From: Yamagishiella unicocca
Taxonomy: Eukaryota > Chlorophyta > Chlorophyceae > Chlamydomonadales > Volvocaceae
DNA length: 64,000 bases
Reading direction: 5' to 3'
Assembly: GCA_003116995.1 (NCBI GenBank)
Contig: BDSL01000003.1
Span: forward strand, 496,001 to 560,000
A model generated the notes under the pieces. That model saw nothing but the letters and a program-made list of their open reading frames with translations, ran no database searches and had not been told where the DNA came from. Made by a program: the position numbers and the translations under genes. Below are positions 12,032 to 23,070 of the stretch, piece by piece; within the stretch, counting starts at the first letter, position 1, and each line of letters opens with the position of its first letter.

Positions 12032-15000
12032 ATGCACGCCAACGATGGGGCACCCGGGCTGCGTGCACATGACACGCTGATGCGGAAAGTATGCTTAAGG
12101 ACTTATCGCGAGGCGATTGCCTTTAAGGGTGAAAAGGCACGGACGGCCCTACACTCTTGTACGGAATGTAAAATGGATCCTGTTCTTGTTGATTACGCTC
12201 CTTTTGCAGCCACAGTCATGCAGTGTATGCCATTGTGCTTAGGTTGAACACTTTCGTCCTTTGTGCCAATAACATAACGCACAATTATCGGCAATGCAAA
12301 GCGTCCAGGTCGCTTCTGTGCCACCTTACCGCGTCTGCAGTCTTAGGACTGCAGCACTGCGTAAGATTAATACTGGCGTCCATGCTCCAGTTTGCAAGGT
12401 TGGACTGGTTTACTTGCTGTTCGGGAAGAAACAGGAAAGCAGTCCATCACAGCGCTGTTTTCCCTGTTTAACAGGCGTGGAAGAAAAGTGGAGATGAAAA
12501 ATCAGGAGATGAGCTGCCGGAGAATGTAGAGCTGGTCCGAGAGGTAGCCAACCGATGTGGACAACGCGAAGAACCCTAGCTGCTCAAATTGATTATTTCC
12601 TCTTGCAGGTGATCACTTTCGTAACTTCTGATGGCTTGGTGCGGATACCTGGCAGCCGCGTTTTACGACCGGCACAGAAGGTGCGACGCGCGCGTTGTTT
12701 ATCCGCCCATGCCTCTGACTTTGTCACTATTCTATGTGTCTTACACTACCATTAAGAGAATAGTTACTTTAACGCAGAGGCTCTATATGCAACTGCAAAA
12801 TGATAATGCAAACACGTGACGTGCGTCGGTGCTGTCTCGCGGTGCCATGGTTGCTCCTGCCCCCGTTTCCTTGTCCGACGACGCGACACGCGCTTGCCAG
12901 GTTCCGTGTGTGAAGCTGGTGGGGTCTCCAAAGTAGCGATCATTGGGTGAAGGTTATCTGATAAGGCAGGAGACATAAACCCAAGCAGCTTGTGACCACC
13001 CCCTTGTTCGTAGCATGGCTCGCTCCCTGACCTTCAACCTTTCCGCGCAGCACACGCAAATTTTTCAGCCAATGCCAACGTGGGAGCACCAGTCGCTCTG
13101 CATCGGAGCGACCTTCAGCGTCGCAGCTACAAACGGAACGGACGGCACCAGGCGTGTCAGCATCGAGGGCTTCTGCCAGTCCGTCGATTACCTGTTTGCG
13201 TCCGTGCAGGACGCACTGGAGAGTGAGCTAGGGGGTGAGGTGTTGATGCAGGAGCGACAGCTGAAGAGGTGAGCTTACGCAGCGAGCCAAGCAGCGGTTC
13301 GGTGTGTCAATTGCGAGGGCATTCAACGAGGTTACTGCTTTCTTTACCACATGTCGCGCCGAAAAGCTGCCGTAATTTACACACCGACCCCTGTCCTTTC
13401 GCTGCTTCACAGTGGCCTTCATGAAGTGCTGAAGCTGACCGTCGCAGTTCCCTTGCTATTCGGTGTCCCTCCTCAGCTCGACGTCCTCAAGTGAGTGCAG
13501 CCACCCGAGGGCCTTCTCCGCACTCTATTTTTTAGGCATGCAAACTGCTGTGTGGGTCAGTCAGCGCACGGGCTCCTTCGAGCGGAAAGCTCTGCTAGTG
13601 CCAACAGTGGATAATCTGTATTCCTCCTTTCGTGGTTGTACTTACTTCGGCCCCCCCTCTCATCCTTTGCCCATCTCACTGCAGTGAAGCCATTCGCACG
13701 GGGGGAGGCATAGTGGACCGCGTCCGCCACGTGTGGCTCATCCAGGCGAGCGGCGGCATCTAGGCGCCCACCGACTGCCTGTGGGCGCACGAATATTCTT
13801 TTATGCATGGCGATCAGGCGTGCGTGAGGGTGCGTGAGAGACTGCGAACATAGTGTCGCAAGCCCATTAGAGACTCTGAAGAAAACATCCTGGTCATACG
13901 ACTGCGTTTTTGTGCACGTACAGTTTTGAGGCATAGTAACCGATATCGTGTTGCGGGTCAGTGTCAGTCCTCTTCTAGTAGTGCAACAACCCGGTGGTCC
14001 TCGGTGGTGTATCTTGTGTATCATTGTTTCTGTCATCCGTCCCTTGAGCGGTGTTTTCATGTATTTTTTCGCTCCCGGATCACAATGCACAATCTGTATT
14101 TTGGTGTGCGCCAAAGGGCACCCTGCATCGCGGTTTGCTGATTTTGTTACTCGGCTCACGCGGCTCCGAAAACATGTTTTGTTGTACCGGTATCCCTAAC
14201 GCTTTGTACATTACTGGACGTGTATGTTTACAACTTCCTATCGCTCTTATCGGGTTGCTGACTAGTTACAGTACCGGTATAGCGGCTTTATTCTGATTGC
14301 TGCACGATTGCTTAGCACCATCGCGCAGGGTGTCGTGCATCCTGTAATTTTCCGTGACATTTACTGTCTGTCCAATAAGTAAGAGCACATTACTCGTTCC
14401 TGCTAGTGAACCCGGCCGATTGCACCAGCGGAGGGTTGCAAGGTTGTCAAGATACCGCAAGGACTGACCCTTTCCATGCAAAAGTTAACACCAGTATCTA
14501 GATTGCCATCATCCGGTTGCGCATCGCTGTGCAGCGCACTTTCCATCGAAAGGAGACCGACCCGGAGCGCGCGGAAGTGTCCAGCACTGATTTTACGCGC
14601 TTCACAGCAGCAGGAATATGGTAATGACCCAGGAAGGACACCGCAGCAACATTTACTGCGGCAGACTGCTGTACGCTCTGTATGGTGAGTTGTTGTCATT
14701 ATGGGAAAACCTCGTTGAGCATAATCGCTTACAATCCCACATGAAGCCCAATAAGTTCACATGTATGTAATGGTAACGTGTGCGCATGGTTGCATTTTGG
14801 CCTGTGTTATGAGCGCCTGGGTTGGCTGTAAAAAAAACACCGCCATCATATATGTTGCACTCTTCCTTGGCCACAGGAGCACAAGGCTGACGTCAACGGT
14901 AGCTGCGATTGGGCAACTGCTGCAGAGCTGTATGTCTTTCGTGCTATCGTGCCGGGACGTGCTGCCGCAGTTCACGGTGCTGAGCCCTCAGCAGGCACTG

Positions 15001-15111
15001 CAGCGAATGATTCTCATTTTGGCGGCCAGTTTGCTTATGGTCGTGCTGCTGACTACAATAGACAGTGGACTGCTGTATACCTATGTTCGGGCAGCCCGGC
15101 GCGGGATTTGA
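12032..15111 (+). CDS. Unrecognised protein with a single C-terminal membrane segment
   Basis: Eight exons chain in phase to 286 residues: 12032-12088, 12475-12543, 12609-12680, 13051-13268, 13413-13490, 13685-13730, 14535-14620, 14877-15111 (TGA). Exons 2-5 and 7-8 have good splice sites. The first exon (donor GTATGC) and the exon 6 donor (GTGTGG) are weaker, so the N-terminus and that junction are uncertain. If the exon 6 donor is not used, the frame stops at 13752. The soluble part carries no motif I know. It is followed by a hydrophobic segment with the core MILILAASLLMVVLL about 30 residues from the C-terminus and a basic end (YVRAARRGI), as in a tail-anchored or type I protein. TGTAA at 15420 is about 310 bases past the stop. 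Confidence 0.55.
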
Positions 15112-15419
15112 GGGGGGCCATTGATAAATTGCTGCCTACTAGATTCCGTATACACTAACGAAGAAAGGGGAGGAAGCCTATACAGGGCACACATACCGTG
15201 CCGGCTTCTCATAGCGGCCATGCATGTTAACATGGCCAGGCCAAAGTGTCGGGTCATCCAAGTCAAATTTAGCCTCGTGTGCTGTACTCTCCGGTCCGTC
15301 ATGCATTGATGGCCTCCTACAGGCCTCTGAACTGTCGTCGCTTCTCGCGTCGTCAATTGAAAAACACCCACCAATCAAAGGGTTAAGACCTTTCCCAAGT
15401 ACTTCCAGCGCCCCTAACC

Positions 15420-15424
15420 TGTAA
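15420..15424 (+). terminator. Candidate polyadenylation signal (TGTAA)
   Basis: TGTAA about 310 bases after the stop at 15111. This pentamer is the usual chlorophycean poly(A) signal. Confidence 0.4.
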
Positions 15425-15610
15425 CAGTCAATCCCTCAGCGGCAGCCGATCCAATCCGAGTGCCGTATCTGCTGCTGCACACCGCACCCAATCAGCAAAC
15501 GCATTACGCTACCCACCTCAACCAGCATACATGCCCTCGCGCCACACACATTAAACCGCCCGCATGCACTACAGTGTTTCCAGATGCCATGACCTGCAGC
15601 CACGCAGATG

Positions 15611-16601
15611 TTATGATCGGTAGTTGCCACGGAGCCCTATCTGGCGGTAGTTCTTGTCGCACTCGTCCCGTGCATTGCCCTTGGGTTTCTGGCCCGGCTG
15701 CTGTTGCATTCCGCTGTCCGCCAGCGGCCGCAGCGATTGCGTCCGCCCTGGGGCTTCGGCCGTGTGCATGGCGGGCGGAAGCAAGGTCGCCTGCGTGGAT
15801 GAAGCACCGAACGGGGCGTCCAGTTCAACAATTGATACGTGCAGCGAGCGAGTAGCATCCCCCCGTTGATAAAAAATACGCAACTCTGCGAGCATTCTGA
15901 TTGGAGGCAGTGCAAGCAGGTGTGGTGTCTCTCGGCCAGGCCCGCAATCAGGATTCTGACGGTGCTTTGGGTCAGGGCTGCTATCGTAACCGTAGACAAA
16001 GCAGTGACGGTTATTTGAATGAGGGCTGCTATCGGAACCGTAAACAAAGCAGTCAGGGTTTGCAGGGGTTTGCTATCAAACCTCCAAGCTTACCCGGTGC
16101 GTGGTTAGGTAGGCGTCGCTGCTGGCTTGCCCGCCCCACTCCTGCTGCTTCCTTGACGTCAAGCCCATGGATTGCAGCCCAGTCGTGCTGTGCGGCACGT
16201 ACAGGTCATTTTGCTTGCGCCCGTGCCATAGATATGACTGTGCTCGGCGGTCGGTGCCGTCGACACGCCCATGAGTCATCTGATAGGTCGTCCCTGCAGC
16301 CACAATGGAGCAACAGCCCCAAAGTTCATACGCAGTGTAGGGATTAAGAAAAAACAACGCCGAGCTCCTCTGCGCCTATAAACCCTATATCCCAACAGGT
16401 CCGGAAAGTCCCAAAAATGCAAACGACAGTGTATGACGACATTTGCAAAGCCTACATAGCCCTTTGCGTTGTACTTCCATACGTTGTGGAGGTTCCCTCA
16501 CCTAGGCATTGGACGGGTGGTTGGTCGAAACGACCGTGCCGCGTAAGCAGCTCCCCCTTGATGCCTATTTGGTAGAGGTCGTGGCGTTCGCAGGCCTCCA
16601 T
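15611..16601 (-). CDS. Small 159-residue protein, possible ciliary microtubule-associated protein
   Basis: Three exons on the minus strand join in phase: 16601-16502 (ATG), 16293-16094 and 15790-15611 (TAA). Donors read GTGAGG and GTAAGC; acceptors end GCTGCAG and CCACGCAG. The protein is basic and rich in Gln, Gly, Ser and Tyr, with no hydrophobic segment. It includes TTYQMTHGRVDG and ends LRGNYRS. TTYQ..HG-like stretches and Tyr-rich turns occur in short microtubule inner proteins of cilia, so a ciliary role is a low-confidence guess. The gene is convergent with the one ending at 15111 and divergent from QCR9. Confidence 0.65.
15974..16055. repeat. 48-base tandem duplication in an intron
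   Basis: AGGGCTGCTATCG is repeated with a period of 48 bases (15974 and 16022), and about 35 of the bases are nearly identical. It lies in the second intron of the 15611-16601 gene. Confidence 0.75.
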
Positions 16602-17506
16602 TAAATCAGCGCCGGTTTTGCCCTTCGGGGGTCGACGGCAAGGGGGAAAACAAGCGTGACTTTAGTTATGGAAACACATCCTGAACAAACCTTTGAACTC
16701 GACGACGCAAGGTTCGCAAGTAGCAGTCGCACAAGGACCAGGAAGCGTACCATGCCGTTAAAGAATTGACGCTGAGTGGTGGACGGCGGTCCGCGCAGAG
16801 GCGCAGTGTGGGTCAGGATGGTGTCGCCGGGTGCACCAAACACCTTGGCGTCATTTTCTACCCAGTTGCTAATCAGGACGCCTGACCTGTGGGCACGCAA
16901 GGATAGGGTAATCAGTGTGGATACGATACACCCTGATTTCCGGCAGTGCAGTGAAACACAGCCTATGCGAGCAGGAGTCTGACAGCGCCACGCCGGGGAC
17001 GCAAATAGGGTGCGAGCCGCGGGACACGGCAGCCATGCTGTGTAATGGTATGGTCTATATTTATCCGCCAGACACGTATACCACAAATGATGTGCTTGCA
17101 TAACTCGAGCGGGCAGCGCACTCAGCACGAAGGTCAGCACGACAACCGACAACAACGGCTAGGCACTGGGCATGACAAGCACCATATCAAACATATGAGC
17201 CGCGCACATCTCATCATATGCGTCGATGTGGCAGTGAATCTAGCAACTCAGTAAACCAACTTGCTTCGAAGATGCGTTCGCATAAACGCAAACGAGAACG
17301 TGCTTATCAGAACAGGGGGCTGGCACTTTAAAGCAGCCACGCAGTGTATCATCCTCTGCCCGGTGCCTGAACGCGGCCCCCGAATACGCACTTGTAATCT
17401 GTTACGTTGCCGCTCTGCCCTATTCCACCGCTTCCACAATTCCGCGACCATCGATCCTGCTGCATCCTTGACATCTCCAGAACTATGCGGTTTGTCCAAA
17501 AGGACA
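16602..17506. promoter_or_regulatory. Divergent intergenic region between the small protein gene and QCR9
   Basis: About 900 bases separate the start codons of a minus-strand gene (16601) and a plus-strand gene (17507). Both promoters must lie here. I see no clear TATA box or repeated element. Open frames in it have no splice-compatible partners. Confidence 0.4.
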
Positions 17507-18158
17507 ATGATGTATAATGTCAAACGCTGTAAGCTGTTGCTTCCAAGATAATATGCTTCCTGGGATATACCAGACTGTGATGTTACTCCTGTTGTTAATT
17601 ACAACCTAAGGACATCACGCTGTATACAGGCGTCTTAGAGGACTCGTCGTACGGTGTCGTGAACCAGGTCCAGGCCTTGCATGTTGCGACTCAAGACCAT
17701 GACATTGTTAGGTGCTTGGTTGGTAACAGCAGGTCAAGATGGTGCATCTTTCTGAGGCCCTCTACCAGGTGCAACGCTTGCGGAAAAAATTCTGCGCGCA
17801 CTCCATTACTGGTTACTGAAGCGCTCCTTATGTGCATATACAGGCCTTCTTTAAGCGGTCAACTGTGTACATCCCCATGCTGTTGGTAGGGGCCTATTTC
17901 TCGAACGAGGTGAGCATCCAGTTGGCCTTGTTCGGTGACAAACCATCATTGCTCACATCTGCATCCACATGCTTCGCAGGCTATCGACTACACCGTTAAC
18001 AAGGTGTGGACGACCCACAACAAGGGGGTAAGCACGTTTCAGCGGCTTGTTGTCAGCGTGCCTACTGATGATTGCCGGCAACTAAGGGTTCCCTGACTGG
18101 TCCTTCCCTTCCTTTCTTGCAGAGACTCTTCTCAGACATGATTGCGGAGCGCGGCTGA
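17507..18158 (+). CDS. QCR9: Ubiquinol-cytochrome c reductase subunit 9 (QCR9/UQCR10 family)
   Basis: Exons 17630-17667, 17844-17909, 17980-18027 and 18123-18158 (TGA) join in phase. The most likely first exon is 17507-17528, giving 69 residues in total. The core FFKRSTVYIPMLLVGAYFSN followed by EAIDYTVNKVWTTHNKG matches the single-helix QCR9 subunit: a short basic matrix-side start, one transmembrane helix, then the conserved D-Y-x-V-N-x-x-W stretch. In mitochondria this subunit helps hold the Rieske protein in the cytochrome bc1 complex. Length is normal for the family. The first exon (MMYNVKR) rests only on phase and a GTAAGC donor. TGTAA lies at 18395. Confidence 0.85.
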
Positions 18159-18394
18159 GCGGTTGGACAGCGCCGGAAAGCTGCGGCGAACTTTGCAGCG
18201 TAGTCTCGGAACGTGGTGTCTAGGCATATTTACAACTAGCGATTGAATCGCCGTTGTTGATTGGCTTGTTTGAGGATAGCAATACAGGTCGCGAGGTTCG
18301 CGGCCTAATTATGTGCTTACGTCCGACGGGTAGATAACGGAGGCGAGAAATCCATATGTAGATACTTCTTATTGACGAGCTATCAACGGTTCTC

Positions 18395-18399
18395 TGTAA
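18395..18399 (+). terminator. Candidate polyadenylation signal of QCR9 (TGTAA)
   Basis: TGTAA about 240 bases after the QCR9 stop, before the convergent gene that ends at 18680. Confidence 0.45.
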
Positions 18400-18679
18400 C
18401 ACCACGCCTGAAACCGTATGGTACGCTCTTCTCCATCGCGATCGCCCACAACCTGCTCCGTCACCTGGCATGCCACACAGGGCACATACACACAGGGCAT
18501 ATGCACACACAAACACACGAAATCTGCAAAACATCCCATGCGCACGATCGATGACATACACTCCATGCATAAATACCATCCATATGGTACAGACACCTGC
18601 AACAGTAATTCTACGTCTTAAGCTAGCTAGCCAATACTGCGCTGCTCATACCCGGCACATTTCAAGGGTCAGGCGTCAC

Positions 18680-21600
18680 TTAAGCAGCAGCCTTCTTCTT
18701 CCGACCTTTCTTGACCGCCAACTTCACGTTCGCAACTCCATAAGAAGCGAATGGGAAGTTCGTCATGGCCTCGAACGGAGGCGCCTTTTTGGGCTTGGGG
18801 CCACCCTTTGCCTTGTCGGTCTTCCCCTTTTCGGCGGCCTTGGCCTTGGCCTTCTTTTCCAACTCCTTCGCCTTCTTCCTTGCGATGATGTCGTCAGCTG
18901 TGACCTTGTTGCACCAGGCGGGCACCGTTGCAACGGGTGCTGCAGCCCGCATAGTGATAGCCTGGGTGCATAGAGGAGGAGAATTGGAGGAAAGCACGGA
19001 AGCAAAACCCCAAATGGTGTCCAGGGTGAGCACAGAAGCAAAACCCAAAATTGTGTTCAGGGTCACTTACCGTTTGCAAGAAGGTCTGCAGCTTCTGCTC
19101 CCGGGGTATTGTGGTGGAGCCCACGTGCGCGTACAGCGTAGGGGCGCTCGTCGGCCGAAGCCGCGCCGTGTTCAGCGCGAAGCCCTGTGAGGAAGAAATG
19201 TCGTATCCTAGTTGACCACCATTAGCATCAGGGAGAGAGTCACGTGGACAGGCAAGAGCGGCTGGCAAGAGTCACCAGCTGCTGCACCCACTGACTGCCC
19301 TTGCCTCTTCCTTCAGCTGTAGTCAGACCGCCAAGCCGGAGCGCCGGCGGTCTACAAGCACACGCAGCGGCTCTCACCTGCTTCAGGGCCTTGTTGAGGT
19401 TGCGAAGTGCAACCACCGCCTCCGGTACTTCTGGAACCCCCTCGATGGCACGCAGGAGTTGGTGGGCGGCGCGGAACGCAATGACGGCATCGGAACGGTT
19501 GCCCAGCAACTGTGAGAACAGGAGGAAGCTTGCGTTAGTTCGTGCATTGCAGGAGCCTCCATGGCAAGGCTGTAGGCTGTCTGTCTCATGCTGCTGTCTC
19601 ATAGCCTGGATTGATACTTTGTCATGTGTTAGGTAACCGTGGACCCTTCCAAAACACCTTAGGGACGGCAGTAGGAAGCGTAGCGGGATAACCCAGGACC
19701 TTCGCTTACCGAATGGCAGACGCCCTTGTTGTTCAGGCAAGCGGCCGTGTTGCGCCGTGCTGTGACGTCAAACGACCCGCGGGACACCAGGTCTGCCAGC
19801 TCCCGAGCGCATTCAAACTTTTCGATTGCCTCTTCGTACTGCAGCAGGGTATGCAGGGAGTGACAAGGGCGGAGGTGAAACACGAGAAAGGTGAATAAGA
19901 CACGCGCAATCCAGCAGCGTACGTAGCAGACATACCTGTTGCTCATAGTAGCTCAACATCCCGAAGAACATGTGTATGCAGTAGTGGTAGGGGTGCTCCA
20001 TGCCCAGCGCGTTCGGGTTGAAAAGGCTCCTGCAAGATTGGTTGCCAGCGGCAGGACCGGATGATTCGCAGCCGACATTGACACTTGAATGGCTACTGTA
20101 GTCACGCGTTCTCATGCGGAGCTTTCAGCACACAAGAGCGCAAATGACGATGAAGCCTCCCCGATCAGCCCCGAAGGCAGGACCCCGTCGTCGCTTCAGC
20201 TCATCCGGCACCCCATACCTCAACGAGGCACCGCTACATCACCTCCCCGCGCGTTCTCTTAAACATCCGCAAGGTGCCTGGCACTCACTCGGCCGCTTGC
20301 AGGCTCTTGCGTGCTGTGCGGTGTTTCCCTTCGAGCATGAGGCTGCAGCCGTGCAGGAGGAGCAGCCATATGCGGCCTTCCAGAGGAATCTCGCCACGCA
20401 GCGCCACCTCCGCGCTGTCCGCAATCGACGCCGCCGAGCCCAGGGCCTGCCGCCGGAGGCTCAGTGTCAACGCCGCCGCTGAGGCCGCCTGCTCCCAAGC
20501 TCGCTGTAGGTCCCTTAGGGCCAGGGCCACGCGGGTCATCTCTCCATCGCGATATAGCACCTGCGGTGGCCGCCGAACGAATCAACTCCGTCTCCGGGCA
20601 GAGCTGACACGCCCTCAACCGGCAACTGGGCCGTGCGTTTCGAATGGCATGACTAACGGCACGGGCACCGTACGACGTCTGAAAGGGGTGCCAGATGGCA
20701 GCATTGCCAAAGGCACGCCTTTACGCGTCTACCTTCAGACCAAACGCGGCAGCACCAATAGGAGACTGCTGGAACTGTTGCGATGACTTTGCTGTTGGGC
20801 CTACCCCCACAACGAATCCCCCGTTTGGGCCTACTTATCCCCCCTCACCTTCCACGAGCCACGAAAACCGAAATCTAGAACATGCTAACCGCCTACCTGT
20901 ATCCCCGATATGCGGGCCGCAATGGAGGGGAAGGAGCAGGGCGGCCGCGGCATGTGCTCCCGCAGCAGCACAGGTGGGTCCTTGAGCGCCATCAGGCTGG
21001 ACAGGCCGTTGGGCACTGTCCCCCGCCCCGACGTCGACGGCCCCGCGCCGGAGCCCCCGGCCGCCGCGTCGTTGCTGGCAACCGACAGGCGGCTCGCGCT
21101 AGCGGGCCGCGCTTGGGCCGAAGCCGCCTGGAGCCCAGCGTGGGCGCTTCCCAACACGCCCTCGTGCTGCTGCGGCTGTGTCAGGGCGTCCAGAGGAAAC
21201 GTTGTGTTCAGTATTATGGATACTCGGGTACCGGTTCCGGTACCTCTGGCAGCGCCCGACGATCCGACGAAGCCATACGAAGCCGGAACCATCTCCCATG
21301 CTCAACGAATAAACGGGCCGGGTGGTGAGTGATGCACGGCCGTGTGGTAACGCAACGAGCCTCCGGGATCGAAACGCCCCACCCCGCAACGCGGCACGTT
21401 AGGAGCAACCACGGAACGTTGCGTGTTCCTGGCATCCCATGCACCCTTAGCGGGTCGCGGTCGAGTTGGTTTGCCATTTGTAGTTGTGGCGGGGTCCGGG
21501 GTGTCGCGCCCTCTCACCTGCCGAAACGACACTCCGCGTGCCCCCGCCTGTGAGCTGTGCGGCTGGGCTGCGCTGCTTCCGCTCGTGCCGGCGCCCTCGG

Positions 21601-22662
21601 AACCTTCCAGAACCGCGGTGAAGTCCACGGGCGTGACGCTTTGGTTGCGCTGCAGCGAGCGCGAACGTAAGCTCGTGGTGGAGGGCAGCAGTCCGCGAGC
21701 CGACGCCCACTTGATGGGGGCGGGGGAGGGAGCAGCGCTGCCGGGGCGGTACTTGACCGGGTCGCGCTCGTCTTCGTGAGTGGCCGACATCATGGCCTCT
21801 ACCTTTGCCAGCCGAGGACGAAGCATCCTGCAGGCACGGCGTCACACCGCCGCGGGGCGTACGTACGTCGGCACCACCTCCCGCACTCCACGAAATCATT
21901 ACGCCTCTGGAAGGCTTGCGCGTTAACGGAGGCCTGTATGCCGGTGTGGCACACTGCCATCGCATGGAAATCCCCGGCCACCCCTTCATGCACGGCGACC
22001 CGGTAGGTGCGGTATGTGCGCGAGCCGTGTCACACAGAGCCCCCCCACCTGCATAGCCGAAGAACGCCCTCGTAATTCAGCGTATCCATGCGCTTGGCTG
22101 TCGTATTGAAAAGGATGTTGAGGTCGCCAAGGCCCATACCCCCCACCGCAATGCCATAGTCGCACTCGGACAGCAATCGGTTTAGCTGCTTAAAGTCCAC
22201 ACTGCGGGGCCAGGGGAAGCGCGGGCAGCAAGCAAAAATCGGCATTGGCTTTGGGGGTTTGGTCGCAAAGTAAAGGTATTTAACGTCCAGAACTGTTTTG
22301 GTGAAATTGTAGACTGAAAGAAGAATGACGAAATACGCTTGACGCAAGGGCAATTGCTTTTCCTATCGCTGTTGGCAAGCCCCCAGTTCGTCTCAACCGT
22401 ATGGCAATAAACGCCTACACATCCAGTTGTGTTTGCGAGACAACCCACTTTTGTGGGCAAGCCCTGCTTGCCGCGGGTATTGGTACAGTACAATGCGCCA
22501 GGCGTTTTGCCTCATCGCGTATCTTTAGGTCCCAAACCATGTGCTATTAACTTACCCAAAGTCGGTCAAATCCGTCCGAAACATTGCGTGCTTCTTAAAC
22601 AGCGCATAACTGGGCAGCCCTAAGGTGTCCTCCTCCTGTGCTGCTGTACCCGCATACGACAT
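18680..22662 (-). CDS. TPR-like helical repeat protein with basic C-terminal tail
   Basis: Ten minus-strand exons join in phase to 623 residues: 22662-22556, 22201-22049, 21827-21518, 21175-20897, 20560-20289, 20029-19936, 19838-19710, 19509-19378, 19184-19071, 18961-18680 (TAA). The N-terminus (MSYAGTAAQEEDTLGLPSYA) and exon 2 look globular. Residues about 87-280 are low-complexity, rich in Ser, Pro and Ala. From about 285 on, amphipathic helices rich in Leu and Ala resemble tetratricopeptide repeats (for example YEEAIEKFECARELADL, and QLLRAIEGVPEVPEAV). The last exon ends in a Lys-rich tail (ARKKAKELEKKAKAKAAEK). The family is not recognised; a scaffold role, perhaps ciliary, is inferred. 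The spacer at its 5' end is shared with a divergent coiled-coil gene. Confidence 0.8.
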
Positions 22663-23070
22663 CGCAAGATGAGCGTCCGTCATCCTTGGTGAATTAGACT
22701 ATAATGAGACAGGCAGGTCTATGCGAACGGTTCATGCATGTGTAACTTTTAGATCACGCGTTGCCCGCCTAGTTACTTGATAAAATATATGTTATAATTC
22801 CGCACTACGTTGTCATGCGCAATATCAAACCTCGGTATGATATGATAGCCTCCGTAGTCGTACGACCATGTTGTGGGTTCTTCGAACGACGTAGAGTACC
22901 TGCGAATGAAGCTTTCGTGTAGTGCATAGATACAATTTCCTAAGCAGCAATCTAATTTATCCCAGGTACATTTAACATAGCTTCTTGGTGTTTGTCTATC
23001 GTGCCTTTGTCACGCGCCCCCGCCGCACCTGTTCTCCGCTTAGTTCTCACCCAATCGGGTCGTTTTTCAG
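22663..23070. promoter_or_regulatory. Divergent promoter region between the TPR-like gene and the coiled-coil gene
   Basis: About 400 AT-rich bases separate the ATG of the minus-strand TPR gene (22662) from the first certain exon of the plus-strand gene (23071). The region must also hold the unplaced first exon(s) of the plus-strand gene. Candidate ATGs with in-phase donors occur (for example 22841, donor GTAGTC) but none is convincing. Confidence 0.45.

Noticed and set aside
13731..13752. Ending the 12-15 kb gene at the TAG at 13750-13752
   Set aside because: Possible as an isoform, but exons 14535-14620 and 14877-15111 continue in phase from a donor at 13731, so the longer model was preferred with reduced confidence.
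16601..17155. 184-residue minus-strand frame upstream of the small protein gene
   Set aside because: Contains no compatible exon. The supported first exon starts at 16601 in another frame.
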